From Roseiarcus sp963813555 (GTDB lineage: Bacteria > Pseudomonadota > Alphaproteobacteria > Rhizobiales > Beijerinckiaceae), in contig CAWEZX010000010.1 in the NCBI GenBank assembly GCA_963813555.1, positions 372,001-436,000 on the forward strand: a stretch of 64,000 bases of DNA, written 5' to 3'. Made by a program: the position numbers and the translations under genes. This document shows, piece after piece, positions 8,511 to 17,400 of this stretch. The notes below the pieces were generated by a model, which was not told the origin of the DNA, did no database searches, and worked only from the letters and a program-made list of their open reading frames with translations. Numbering within the stretch: the stretch's first letter is position 1; the number at the start of each line of letters is the position of its first letter.

Positions 8511-9152
8511 GTGGGGGCAGGGCGGCAAGCGGTCGTTGCGGGACTCGCCTGGGCTGCGCTCGCGATTGCGCCGGCGGCGGCCGCCGACATGTCCAGTCTG
8601 GGCATCGACAACACGATGCCGCCGGCGCCTGTGATCGCCCCGGCGCCTGGCACTTTTCCTGGCACTTATATTGACATCGTCAATGAGGTCCGGGTCGGCG
8701 TCTTCGCCCACAACTGGATTCACGACGAAAGCGCCCCGGTCGACGCGTCGGTCGAATTGCTGTCGTCCGCGCTCCCGCTTCCCGGCCCTGCCGACAATCC
8801 CTGGTTCGGTTGGTTTTTCAGGCCCCGCATCAATATTGGCGGGATGATCAACACCGGCGGCAAGACGAGCTACGGCTTTACCGGTCTCACTTGGCGGATT
8901 CCGATCTACGGGCCGGTGTTTTTCGAGGGCGAGTTCGGCGGCTCCGTCAACAATGGCCCGGAGCATCCGGAGGAAGGCCGCATCTTCATGGGATGCCCGA
9001 TCAACTTTCGGGAGTCCGGCGGCTTCGGCGTTCAGCTCACTTCGAACATCGACATTATAGCCAGCGTCGAGCATAACTCGCACGCGACCTTCTGCACCCA
9101 CATCGATCCCGGCCTCACCGATGTCGGCGTCCGCGTCGGCTACAAGTTCTGA
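8511..9152 (+). CDS. Acyloxyacyl hydrolase, PagL-like lipid A 3-O-deacylase
   Basis: Outer-membrane beta-barrel enzyme of 213 residues. The GTG at 8511 gives a clean signal peptide (AVVAGLAWAALAIAPAAAA), so I use it. Barrel strands with alternating aromatic residues follow (NPWFGWFFRPRINIGGMIN, FTGLTWRIPIYGPVFFEGEF). Near the C-terminus is the active-site block SVEHNSHATFC with His188 and Ser190, matching the H-x-S pair of PagL, and the protein ends in the C-terminal aromatic residue typical of barrels (GVRVGYKF). PagL removes the 3-O acyl chain of lipid A. The gene stands alone and is followed by a hairpin repeat. Confidence 0.8.
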   Translation: MGAGRQAVVAGLAWAALAIAPAAAADMSSLGIDNTMPPAPVIAPAPGTFPGTYIDIVNEVRVGVFAHNWIHDESAPVDASVELLSSALPLPGPADNPWFGWFFRPRINIGGMINTGGKTSYGFTGLTWRIPIYGPVFFEGEFGGSVNNGPEHPEEGRIFMGCPINFRESGGFGVQLTSNIDIIASVEHNSHATFCTHIDPGLTDVGVRVGYKF

Positions 9153-9214
9153 TTACAGCCGGCCTTATCGTCATTCCCGCGTAAGCGGAATCCATGGCCA
9201 TCTCAATCCCTTGC

Positions 9215-9240
9215 TGGATGCCCGCTTTCGCGGGCATCCA
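9215..9240. repeat. Perfect hairpin, intergenic palindromic repeat
   Basis: Perfect 11-bp stem TGGATGCCCGC with loop TTTC. It lies in a segment with a second, imperfect CATTCCCGC element just upstream (about 9171-9195). This is the form of short palindromic repeats that recur between genes in many proteobacteria. It may also act as a terminator for the PagL-like gene, although no T-run follows. Confidence 0.6.
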
Positions 9241-9270
9241 GCCGGCGGCGATGATGCGTCGCCACCAAGC

Positions 9271-9682
9271 CTACCACCCAACCGTTTCGTCCGAGCCGCC
9301 AAAACGCTTCGGCATCCACTTGTAATGCGGAAGGTCATCGACGATGGGCCGGACCGCAAACTGGCATTGCGTATGAAAGGCGGGCTCAAATTCGCCCGGC
9401 GGGAGCAAGAATCCATTGACGCCCCGCAGTCGTAGGGCTTCGAGATCGATAAACAGACGGGTGCCGCATTCGCGGCAAGTGACGCGGGGATTCCGCTTTA
9501 GTTTCCACGCCATCGGATCGCCGCGGATGACCTTGACGGCATCGGCGCGGTAGACGGATTCAGGCGCATAGGCGCCGCCATGCACCGCCTGACAATCGTC
9601 GCAATGGCAGGAAGAATTGCACGATGGGCTCGCCGGTGATTTCGATCTCGGTCGCCCCGCAGCGGCATTGGACTTTGGTCAT
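9271..9682 (-). pseudogene. GFA/CENP-V-type zinc protein, broken by one extra base
   Basis: From the ATG at 9682 (preceded by GGAGCAG) the protein begins MTKVQCRCGATEIEITGEPI, the N-terminal zinc motif of the GFA (glutathione-dependent formaldehyde-activating enzyme-like) family. At about 9610 one extra base shifts the frame. The next family block, CHCDDCQAVHGGAYAPESVY, is in the following frame and runs through TCRECGTRLFIDLE to the stop at 9271. Removing one base gives a normal protein of about 136 residues with all zinc cysteines. The physiological substrate of these proteins is usually not glutathione-formaldehyde; function here is unassigned. A second intact GFA gene lies at 55415-55837. 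Confidence 0.8.
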
Positions 9683-9943
9683 TCGTTCTGCTCCGGTTCC
9701 ACCGAACTCCGTTCGCCGCGCTCAGGGCGCCGATCGGCGATTGGACTTCTGAAGCTCAATCAGAACTGGGGGCAGTTCTTTACGGTATTATGGCGCAATC
9801 ACCAGAACCAGTTTAACAGCTATATCGCGACATTTGGCTCCAAAAGGAGCGAGTCAGTGGCCGGGGCGCGCTAGGCGAATTTCCCCCAACGATATTCCGG
9901 GGATTCATTGCGCGATTGCGCGCGCGGAGTCAGAAGTATCGGG

Positions 9944-10454
9944 ATGCGGATCAGATCGGCGATTACCACAATCGCGACGACTGCCGGGACGATTCTGGTC
10001 ATCCCGTTCCTGCAAGCTCCAGCGGCTAAGCTTGCAGAATCAGTCGGCTTCGATAAGATTTTATCCGAAGAATGGGGGCCAGCGATGAGTTGGCTCCCTG
10101 CGTTATTCTCTTATCTGTCACACAATCCATGGTATATATTTGCCTCTGGCGCAATTGTCGGCGCGGCAGCAACACTATGGGCTGACATAAAGCTGAAACT
10201 GGACGTATCTCGAAAGCCGGAGAAGATAGATTATGTTCGGACAGCACTGACTCTACATTTCTCTGGTGGTTACGAGCCGCCGACAAGCTTGGTTGAAGAA
10301 AATGTCCTGGTCAATCGACTTTATTGGAGGTAAGCCAAGTTCATACCAAATACGAAGAACTTTGTTAACGTCTCTTGTTGTTTCGATTGATGGACCGCTA
10401 CCGGCATGCTCTCTAGAGGTAAGAACAAGAGTAAAGCCTTCTGCACTTGGCTAG
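9944..10454 (+). pseudogene. Possible broken membrane-anchored protein of unknown family
   Basis: From the ATG at 9944 the frame encodes hydrophobic segments (ITTIATTAGTILVIPFLQ and PWYIFASGAIVGAAATLWAD) followed by KPEKIDYVRTALTLHFSGGY. That frame stops at 10331-10333. A frame one base later carries protein-like sequence (FIGGKPSSYQIRRTLLTSLV) to a TAG at 10452-10454, and protein-like sequence (NLYINYSLGHFPDI) continues beyond it. This looks like one bitopic protein with a soluble C-terminal domain that has lost its frame. The segment is AT-richer than its surroundings, suggesting acquisition. No family recognised; low confidence that it was a gene of exactly this extent. Confidence 0.35.
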
Positions 10455-10736
10455 ATGTCCTCTAACTTATACATTAATTATAGCCTTGGTCACTTTCCAG
10501 ACATTAATCGAAATGGCTTTATAATTTTGGCGCATCTCGCGCCACTAGCCCCTCAAACGCCGCCCTTCCGCATCGCGCCGATTTCAGCTAGGGAGCGCAG
10601 AAGGCCGATCCCGAGAGCGGCCGAGCCCGCGTTCTGTCGCCTGCGACCTTAAAAGAGTAAGCGCCTTTTCGGCCGGTTCAGGCCGCGAGGGAGCTTTCTC
10701 TTGCGTCCGCGCCAACCACCGGCCCCTCACCCCCGG

Positions 10737-10760
10737 CCCCTCTCCCGGATGGGAGAGGGG
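10737..10760. repeat. Perfect hairpin just upstream of carB
   Basis: Stem CCCCTCTCCC with loop GGAT and perfect complement, ending 10 bp before the carB start codon and running into the AAAGGA ribosome binding site. Similar GGGAGAGGG elements recur in the window (a comparable hairpin lies at about 24421-24445), so it is probably a dispersed palindromic repeat. Its position means the transcript could mask the carB ribosome binding site. Confidence 0.5.
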
Positions 10761-10770
10761 AAAGGATCCA

Positions 10771-13700
10771 ATGCCCAAACGGACCGATATTTCCACCATT
10801 CTCATCATCGGCGCCGGGCCGATCATCATCGGCCAGGCGTGCGAGTTCGACTATTCGGGGACGCAGGCCTGCAAGGCGTTGCGCGCGGAAGGCTACCGAA
10901 TCGTCCTCATCAATTCCAATCCCGCCACTATCATGACCGATCCCGACATGGCGGACCGGACCTATATTGAACCCATCACGCCCGAGATCGTCGCCAAGAT
11001 CATCGCCAAGGAGCGCTACGCGATTCCGGGCGGCTTCGCGCTTCTGCCGACCATGGGCGGCCAGACGGCGCTCAACTGCGCGTTGAGCCTGCGCAAGATG
11101 GGGGTGCTCAAGCGCTACGACGTCGAGATGATCGGCGCCAGCGCCGATGCGATCGACAAGGCCGAGGACCGCAAGCTGTTCCGCGAGGCGATGACCCGGA
11201 TCGGCCTCAAGACGCCGCGCTCGCATCAGGTGAAAACGCTGTCGCAAGGCTTAACCGCGCTCCACGACATCGGCTTGCCCGCGATCATCCGCCCGAGCTT
11301 CACCATGGGGGGCACCGGCGGCGGCATCGCCTACACAAGAAGCGAGTTCATCGAAATCGTCGAGCGGGGCATGGATGCTTCGCCCACGGACGAGGTGCTG
11401 GTCGAGGAGAGCGTGCTCGGCTGGAAAGAATACGAGATGGAGGTTGTCCGCGACAAAAAGGACAATTGCATCATCATCTGCTCGATCGAAAACATCGACC
11501 CGATGGGGGTCCATACCGGCAATTCGATCACCGTCGCCCCGGCCCTGACGCTGACCGACAAGGAATTCCAGATCATGCGCGACGCCTCGATTGCGGTTCT
11601 GCGCGAGATTGGGGTGGAGACCGGCGGCTCGAACGTGCAATTCGCGGTCAATCCGGCCGACGGGCGGATGGTCGTGATCGAAATGAACCCGCGGGTCTCG
11701 CGTTCGTCGGCCTTGGCCTCGAAGGCGACCGGGTTTCCGATCGCCAAGGTCGCGGCCAAGCTCGCGGTCGGCTATACGCTCGACGAGATCGCCAACGACA
11801 TCACCGGCGGCGCGACGCCAGCGTCCTTCGAGCCGACGATCGACTACATCGTCACCAAAATCCCGCGCTTCGCCTTCGAAAAATTTCCAGGCGCGGAGCC
11901 GACGCTGACGACGGCGATGAAATCGGTCGGCGAAGCGATGGCGATCGGCCGCACGTTTCCTGAATCGCTGCAGAAGGCGCTGCGCTCGCTCGAGACCGGC
12001 CTCGACGGACTCGACGAGATCGAGATCGACGGTCTTGGCCTCGGCGACGACCACAACGTGCTGCGCGCCGCGATCGGCCAGCCGACGCCCGATCGCCTGC
12101 TCAAAGTGGCGCAGGCGATGCGCTTGGGGATGGGCGTCGAAGAGATCCACGAGTGCAGCAAGATCGACCCCTGGTTCCTCGAACGGATCGCCGAGATTGT
12201 CGCGCTGGAAGGCAGGGTGCGCGCTCATGGCCTGCCGCCTGACGCTGGCAATATGCGAGCCTTGAAGGCGAGCGGCTTCTCGGACGCGCGCCTCGCAGCC
12301 CTCGCCGGCAAGGCTGAAGCCGACGTCACCGCCGCGCGCAGGCGCCTCGACGTCCAGCCGGTGTTCAAGCGCATCGACACCTGCGCGGCCGAGTTCGCCT
12401 CGCCGACCGCCTACATGTACTCGACCTACGAAGCCCCGTTCGTCGGCAAGGTCCGATGCGAAGCTGACCCTTCGGAGCGCGAAAAGATTGTCATACTCGG
12501 CGGCGGTCCGAACCGGATCGGGCAGGGGATCGAGTTCGACTATTGCTGCTGCCACGCCGCGTTCGCGCTCAGCGCGGCGGGTTACGAGACGATCATGATC
12601 AACTGCAATCCGGAGACCGTCTCGACGGACTACGACACTTCGGACCGGCTCTATTTCGAGCCGCTGACCGCCGAGGACGTGCTGGCGATTCTCGACAAGG
12701 AGCGCGAGCGCGGCTCGCTCAAGGGGGTGATCGTTCAGTTCGGCGGCCAGACGCCGCTCAAGCTCGCCCACGTCATTGAGCAGTCGGGCGCGCCGATCCT
12801 TGGCACCTCGGTCAACTCGATCGATCTCGCTGAGGACCGCGACCGCTTCAAGCGCCTGCTCGACAAGCTCGGGTTGAAGCAGCCGAAGAACGGCATCGCC
12901 TATTCGGTCGAGCAGGCGCGTCTCATCGCCGCCGATCTCGGGCTGCCGCTGGTGGTGCGGCCGTCCTATGTGCTGGGCGGGCGGGCGATGGCGATCATCC
13001 ACGACGCGAGCGCGCTCGACGACTATCTGCTCGGCGTGCTGCCGAGCCTGGTGCCGTCCGACGTCAAGGCGCGTTACCCCAACGACAAAACCGGCCAGAT
13101 CAATACCGTCCTGGGCAAGAACCCACTTCTGTTCGACCGCTACCTCGCGGACGCAATCGAGATCGACGTCGATGCGCTGAGCGACGGCAAGACCGTCGTC
13201 GTGGCTGGAATCATGGAACATATCGAGGAGGCCGGCATTCACTCGGGCGACAGCGCCTGCTCGCTGCCGCCCCGCTCGCTCAAGCCGGAGACGATCGCCG
13301 ATCTCAAGGAGCAGACGCAGAAGCTTGCGCGCGCGCTCGAAGTCGGTGGGCTCATGAACGTGCAATATGCGCTCAAAGGCGGCGAGATTTACGTGCTCGA
13401 GGTCAACCCGCGCGCCTCGCGCACGGTGCCGTTTGTCGCCAAGGTGATCGGCAAGCCGATCGCGGCGATCGCAGCCCGCATCATGGGCGGCGAAGAACTC
13501 GCTTCCTTTGATCTCACGCTCGAACGGCTCGATCACGTCGGGGTCAAGGAAGCGGTGTTTCCCTTTGCCCGCTTCCCCGGCGTCGACACGGTGCTCGGGC
13601 CGGAAATGCGTTCGACCGGCGAAGTGATGGGCATTGACCGCTCGTTCGAGGTCGCTTTCGCCAAGAGCCAGCTTGGCGCCGGCTCGCGGCCGCCGACATC

Positions 13701-14094
13701 GGGCGCGGTATTCGTCTCCGTGCGCGACGCCGACAAGGAGAAAATCGTCGAGCCGCTACGCAAGCTGCAGGCGCTCGGGTTCAAGATCCTGGCCACCGGC
13801 GGGACCCAGCGTTACCTGATCGCGCACGGGCTTAAGGCGGAGAAGGTCAACAAAGTGTCCGAAGGGCGCCCGAATGCCGCGGACGCGGTTCGCAACGGGG
13901 CGGTGCAACTCATGTTCAACACCACCGAAGGCGCGACCTCGCTCGCCGATTCCAAGCCTTTGCGCCGCGCCGCCCTCTTGCAAAAGACGCCCTACTACAC
14001 CACAATTTCAGGGGCCATCGCGGCGGCGGAAGGGATCCGCGCCGTCGCGGCTGGCGAGCTCGAAGTCAAGGCGTTGCAGGACTATCTGGCGTGA
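10771..14094 (+). CDS. carB: Carbamoyl-phosphate synthase large subunit
   Basis: Full-length CarB of 1107 residues. It makes carbamoyl phosphate from ammonia (supplied by CarA from glutamine), bicarbonate and two ATP, for pyrimidine and arginine synthesis. The N-terminal ATP-grasp half begins ILIIGAGPIIIGQACEFDYS, and the duplicated second half begins at about residue 570 with IVILGGGPNRIGQGIEFDYC. The C-terminal MGS-like allosteric domain is at about 965-1100 (FKILATGGTQRYLIAHG). The start ATG at 10771 follows AAAGGA. It is followed by greA, the usual order in Hyphomicrobiales. carA is not in the window. A small stem at 14096-14111 lies just after the stop. Confidence 0.97.
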   Translation: MPKRTDISTILIIGAGPIIIGQACEFDYSGTQACKALRAEGYRIVLINSNPATIMTDPDMADRTYIEPITPEIVAKIIAKERYAIPGGFALLPTMGGQTALNCALSLRKMGVLKRYDVEMIGASADAIDKAEDRKLFREAMTRIGLKTPRSHQVKTLSQGLTALHDIGLPAIIRPSFTMGGTGGGIAYTRSEFIEIVERGMDASPTDEVLVEESVLGWKEYEMEVVRDKKDNCIIICSIENIDPMGVHTGNSITVAPALTLTDKEFQIMRDASIAVLREIGVETGGSNVQFAVNPADGRMVVIEMNPRVSRSSALASKATGFPIAKVAAKLAVGYTLDEIANDITGGATPASFEPTIDYIVTKIPRFAFEKFPGAEPTLTTAMKSVGEAMAIGRTFPESLQKALRSLETGLDGLDEIEIDGLGLGDDHNVLRAAIGQPTPDRLLKVAQAMRLGMGVEEIHECSKIDPWFLERIAEIVALEGRVRAHGLPPDAGNMRALKASGFSDARLAALAGKAEADVTAARRRLDVQPVFKRIDTCAAEFASPTAYMYSTYEAPFVGKVRCEADPSEREKIVILGGGPNRIGQGIEFDYCCCHAAFALSAAGYETIMINCNPETVSTDYDTSDRLYFEPLTAEDVLAILDKERERGSLKGVIVQFGGQTPLKLAHVIEQSGAPILGTSVNSIDLAEDRDRFKRLLDKLGLKQPKNGIAYSVEQARLIAADLGLPLVVRPSYVLGGRAMAIIHDASALDDYLLGVLPSLVPSDVKARYPNDKTGQINTVLGKNPLLFDRYLADAIEIDVDALSDGKTVVVAGIMEHIEEAGIHSGDSACSLPPRSLKPETIADLKEQTQKLARALEVGGLMNVQYALKGGEIYVLEVNPRASRTVPFVAKVIGKPIAAIAARIMGGEELASFDLTLERLDHVGVKEAVFPFARFPGVDTVLGPEMRSTGEVMGIDRSFEVAFAKSQLGAGSRPPTSGAVFVSVRDADKEKIVEPLRKLQALGFKILATGGTQRYLIAHGLKAEKVNKVSEGRPNAADAVRNGAVQLMFNTTEGATSLADSKPLRRAALLQKTPYYTTISGAIAAAEGIRAVAAGELEVKALQDYLA

Positions 14095-14143
14095 CGGCGG
14101 GCAAAACCGCCGCCGCGAAGCTATTTTTTTGTACGGAAGGACC

Positions 14144-14618
14144 ATGGATAAGCTCCCGATGACCGCCGCAGGCCATGCAGCCTTGGAAGCGGAATTTCTT
14201 CGTCGCCAGCAAGTCGAGCGACCGCGCATCGTTGCGGCGATCGCGGAAGCGCGCTCGCATGGCGACCTCTCCGAAAATGCCGAATATCACTCCGCCAAAG
14301 AGGCGCAGTCGCATAACGAGGGCCGGATCGTCGAACTCGAAGATCTGTTGCAGCGCGCCGAAGTGATCGACGTGACGAAATTGAATGGAACGACCATCAA
14401 GTTCGGCGCGACCGTTACGTTGATCGACGAGGACACCGAAAAAGCAGAGCATGTTTCAGCTCGTCGGCGAGAGCGAGGCGGATGTGAAATCGGGCAAGGT
14501 GTCGATCACCTCGCCGACCGCCCGCGCCCTGATCGGCAAGAAGGCGGGCGATAGCGTCGAAGTGAACACGCCAGGCGGCGGCAAGAGCTACGAAATCGTC
14601 AAGGTCGCCTATATGTAG
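14144..14618 (+). pseudogene. greA: Transcription elongation factor GreA, frameshifted in an A-run
   Basis: GreA stimulates RNA cleavage by backtracked RNA polymerase. From the ATG at 14144 the coiled-coil domain is intact (MDKLPMTAAGHAALEAE and the acidic tip GDLSENAEYHSAKEAQ). After LIDEDTEK, an A-run at 14439-14443 has one base too many. The C-terminal domain continues in the next frame as QSMFQLVGESEADVKSGKVS through SPTARALIGKKAGDSVEVNT to KVAYM and the stop at 14616-14618. Deleting one A gives a normal protein of about 157 residues. Both halves are perfectly conserved, so a very recent slip or a sequence error is likely. It follows carB. Confidence 0.88.
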
Positions 14619-14662
14619 GCGGATGCGTTGGGAAATCGACGCGCTTAAGAGGAGGTTGCGAC

Positions 14663-15179
14663 ATGGCTGCGTTCCCCTTGACCCGCCGCGCCGCGCTAGC
14701 TGCTCTTGGAGCTCTCGCTCTTCCGCCTGTGGTCGCCGTTCGAAGCGCGATGGCCCAGCCCGGGCTCCGCATCCGCGCCATCAAGGTCGACGTTTCGCCG
14801 ATTCGGGCGAGCATGGGAGATCCAACCGCGGCGTGGGTGCAGGAGGCGCTTCCCGGAGCGCTCGCGCAGGCGCTCGCGCCCTACATGTCGCCGGGCGATC
14901 GCGGTGGGGCGACGCTGGTGGCGCGGATCGACTATCTCTACCTTGGGGTGAGCGGCGGCGGCCCCGGCTTTTTCCACCAAACGCAGGATACTATCAACGG
15001 AACGCTCCTGCTCGAAATGACCGCGAGGCGGCGTGATCGCGAAGGTGCCGCTGAGGGCGATTTCCTCCTATTTCCCGATGGCGGTCGATCAGGCCCTGGT
15101 CGAGCGGGCCTTGTACTACCGCGTGACGGCCCTTGCGCAGGCGTTTGCCGGCTGGGCGCCGAGAGAGCTGCGGCTCTAA
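14663..15179 (+). pseudogene. Tat-exported protein of unknown family (first of a tandem pair), frameshifted
   Basis: From the ATG at 14663 (preceded by GAGGTTGCGAC) the protein has a twin-arginine-like signal (LTRRAALAALGALALPP). A mature domain follows with GDPTAAWVQEALPGALAQAL, then YMSPGDRGGATLVARIDYLY. Near 15017-15020 the frame changes by one base. The next frame continues GGVIAKVPLRAISSYFPMAV, then DQALVERALYYRVTALAQAF and AGWAPRELRL, to the stop at 15177-15179. This matches the intact downstream paralogue closely. Removing one base gives a protein of about 171 residues. Function unknown; the pair probably arose by tandem duplication. Confidence 0.75.
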
Positions 15180-15292
15180 ACATTTCGCTTTAAGGGGTTG
15201 ATGCGCCCTGCGAGGGCCGCGTTTCCTCCCGTCCGACGCTTGTTTGTGCGTTGTTTGGGTTCGGCTCGGGGCGTCGCCGGAAGGAAAAGACA

Positions 15293-15811
15293 ATGGTCGC
15301 CAGCGCCATGACTCGCCGGGGCGCGCTTGCCGCCCTTGGCGCATTCGGCCTTACGTTGACGGGTGCGGCCTCGAGCGCGCGAGCCCAAGGCGGCCTGAGG
15401 TTTCGCGGCATCGTGGTCAACGTCGAGCCGCTGCGCACGCTCACTGGCGATCCGACGGCAGCCTGGATGGATCAGGCGCTCAGGCAGGCGTTGCCGCGGG
15501 TCTTGGGACCGTATATCGCGCCGGGCGACAGAAACGGCCCAATCCTCGAGGTCCAAATCGACTGGATCTATCTCGGCCCGAGCAGCGGCGGGGTGGAGTC
15601 GAAGGGTTCGGCGCAGGACACGATCGTCGGAAGCTTCCTTGTTCGCGGGCCGCGCGGCGGAATCGAGTCGGAAATCCCACTGCGAGCGATCGCGTCCTAT
15701 TATCCGAGCGCGGTTGACCAGGCGCTCGTCGCGCGAGCCTATCACCGACGCATTGTCGCTCTCGCCCAGACCTTCGCCGGCTGGGCGCCGAGGGAACTCG
15801 GGCTGGCGTAA
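15293..15811 (+). CDS. Tat-exported protein of unknown family (second of a tandem pair)
   Basis: Protein of 172 residues. The ATG at 15293 follows GGAAGGAAAAG. The signal MTRRGALAALGAFGLTLTG has a twin arginine, and cleavage is likely after ARAQ. The mature domain carries blocks shared with the neighbouring copy: GDPTAAWMDQALRQALPRVL, then GPYIAPGDRNGPILEVQIDW, IPLRAIASYYPSAVDQALV and FAGWAPREL at the C-terminus. It is a small periplasmic alpha/beta protein. I do not recognise the family and there is no catalytic or haem motif. No partner genes are evident: greA lies upstream and a palindromic repeat follows. Confidence 0.6.
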   Translation: MVASAMTRRGALAALGAFGLTLTGAASSARAQGGLRFRGIVVNVEPLRTLTGDPTAAWMDQALRQALPRVLGPYIAPGDRNGPILEVQIDWIYLGPSSGGVESKGSAQDTIVGSFLVRGPRGGIESEIPLRAIASYYPSAVDQALVARAYHRRIVALAQTFAGWAPRELGLA

Positions 15812-15827
15812 TCGCGCGCCTCCACCG

Positions 15828-15954
15828 CCTCGTCCTGAGGAGCCGCGCGAAGTGCGGCGTCTCGAAGGACGCTTCAGGGCCGCGCCCACAAGGCTGCGAG
15901 CTGGACCATCCTTCGAGACGCGTCGCCTTCGGCGCCGCTCCTCGAGGCATGAGG
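15828..15954. repeat. Long imperfect inverted repeat between genes
   Basis: The left arm CCTCGTCCTGAGGAGCCGCG, continuing to about 15870, pairs with a right arm at about 15909-15954 (ATCCTTCGAGACGCGTCGCC, ending near GCATGAGG). The core TCGAAGGA / TCCTTCGA is exact. Elements of this composition are dispersed, paired palindromes common between genes in Hyphomicrobiales. The region has no coding potential of its own. Confidence 0.65.
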
Positions 15955-16046
15955 CCGGTGGAATTGGCGTCGGGAAGGGGACGAATGTCGATCAGCTCCG
16001 TAACCCGCCGATTGCCTTAGATGCGCCAGTGATATAGCCCGCCGCG

Positions 16047-16874
16047 ATGGTTGGCGCGGGCACGGACAGGACACGACCGCGGCTCGGCGGCGGTCCAGCG
16101 GTCATTCTGGTTCGGCCGCAACTGGCGGTGAATATCGGCATGTGCGCGCGCGCGATGGCCAATTTCGGTCTCGACGATCTGCGCCTGGTCAACCCGCGCC
16201 AAGGCTGGCCGCGCAGCGACGAATATCGCGATGTCGCCTATTCCGCGGCGGCGGGCGCGACCGATCTCCTGGACGCCGCGCGGGTCTTCGCGAGCGTCGA
16301 GGCGGCGGTCGGGGACCTCCATGCGGTCTATGCAGCGACCGCGCGCGAGCGCGGCCAGATGAAGGCAGTCTTGAGCCCCAGCGTCGCTATGGGCGCGACC
16401 GCCGCGGCGGTCGGCGAGAAACGCGGCATCCTGTTCGGGCCGGAGCGCACCGGGTTGGACAATGACGAAGTGGCTGTCGCCGATTCGATCATCACCTTTC
16501 CTTCGAGCCCTACCTACGCTTCGCTCAACCTCTCCCAGGCTGTCCTCATCTGCGGCTACGAGTGGTTCAAGGCCGGGCATGGCGACTTGCCGCCGCCGTC
16601 GACAATTCCGCGCCCGATATCGCCGCCGGCCCAGCGCGAGATGCTGCTCGCCTTCTTCAACTATCTCGAGGGCAAGCTCGACGAGAACGGCTTCTTCCGG
16701 CCGGCGACCAAGAAGCCGGGGATGCGCCGAAACCTGCGCAACATTTTCCATCGCATGGAGCTGACGCAACAGGACGTGCGTACATTGTGGGGGGCGGCGG
16801 TTCGCCTCGCCGACGGGCCGCGGGTCGAGGTCAAGACGCGCAAGCGGGCGCGGCAGACAAAGACCGACGCTTGA
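16047..16874 (+). CDS. trmJ: tRNA (cytidine/uridine-32-2'-O)-methyltransferase TrmJ
   Basis: SPOUT-class RNA methyltransferase of 275 residues that methylates the ribose of residue 32 in the tRNA anticodon loop using SAM. The N-terminal block PAVILVRPQLAVNIGMCARA, then MANFGLDDLRLVNPR, is diagnostic of the TrmJ/LasT group. The knot region includes GILFGPERTGLDNDEVAVAD and FPSSPTYASLNLSQAV. The C-terminal helical extension (about residues 185-250, GFFRPATKKPGMRRNLRNIF) is typical of alphaproteobacterial TrmJ. The basic tail KTRKRARQTK may help bind tRNA. It is a single gene, convergent with the poly-His gene. Confidence 0.92.
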   Translation: MVGAGTDRTRPRLGGGPAVILVRPQLAVNIGMCARAMANFGLDDLRLVNPRQGWPRSDEYRDVAYSAAAGATDLLDAARVFASVEAAVGDLHAVYAATARERGQMKAVLSPSVAMGATAAAVGEKRGILFGPERTGLDNDEVAVADSIITFPSSPTYASLNLSQAVLICGYEWFKAGHGDLPPPSTIPRPISPPAQREMLLAFFNYLEGKLDENGFFRPATKKPGMRRNLRNIFHRMELTQQDVRTLWGAAVRLADGPRVEVKTRKRARQTKTDA

Positions 16875-16967
16875 TCTTCATAAAAAAGCTCTCCAGACAA
16901 GGGTGTGTCCGAAGAGCTTAAAGTTTCGCGCGAACTTAAAGGAAGAGGGGCCGCGCCGCAGTCCCGT

Positions 16968-17192
16968 TTATTGCGCAGGAGCCGGCGCAGGAGCCGCTTC
17001 CGGGGCCATATGGTGCATGTGATGGTGGTGATGATGCCAATGATGGTGATGATGATGGTGATGATGGTGCATCGGCGGTTCGGCGGCCATCGGCGCCGTC
17101 CCAGCCGGGGCGGCGGGCGTTGCTTCCTGCGCGACGGCGTATCCGGCGAGGCCGATCGTGAGAGCGGCCGCGACGACAAGGCTTTTGATCAT
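16968..17192 (-). CDS. Small secreted poly-histidine protein
   Basis: Protein of 74 residues. A signal peptide (MIKSLVVAAALTIGLAGYAVA) leads to a short mature chain of about 50 residues. An Ala/Pro-rich linker comes first, then ten consecutive His, Trp, six His, Met, two His and Met, then another Ala/Pro tail. In all 18 His lie within 22 residues. The codons alternate CAC and CAT and there is no other low-complexity DNA, so this is a real coding run. Such tracts bind nickel, zinc or copper, and a periplasmic metal buffer is the likely role (inference). The start at 17192 has AGGAAATTCTTCCC upstream. No metal transporter or regulator lies next to it. Confidence 0.78.
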   Translation of the reverse strand: MIKSLVVAAALTIGLAGYAVAQEATPAAPAGTAPMAAEPPMHHHHHHHHHHWHHHHHHMHHMAPEAAPAPAPAQ

Positions 17193-17400
17193 GGGAAGAA
17201 TTTCCTATGGTTAGGGGAACCCCAGCGGGTCGTCGGAAGCCATAAGGTTCTCTGTCTGAACTCAATATGAACCGACAGGAACTGGTTGTCGATTTCGCCC
17301 CTGACCCTTGGGGCCGGAATCTGCGTGCGCCGTGGCCGGTACAAATCCTTCATGTAGCGTTGGGACAGACAGTTGGGGTGATGGACGGGGCGTTAGACTG

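Noticed and set aside
11251..13536. A 761-codon open frame on the minus strand opposite carB
   Set aside because: It mirrors the carB codon pattern in high-GC DNA and has no family sequence; carB is complete and certain.
16990..17080. Trinucleotide-like ATG/GTG repeats resembling a microsatellite
   Set aside because: These are the codons of the poly-His tract read on the opposite strand.
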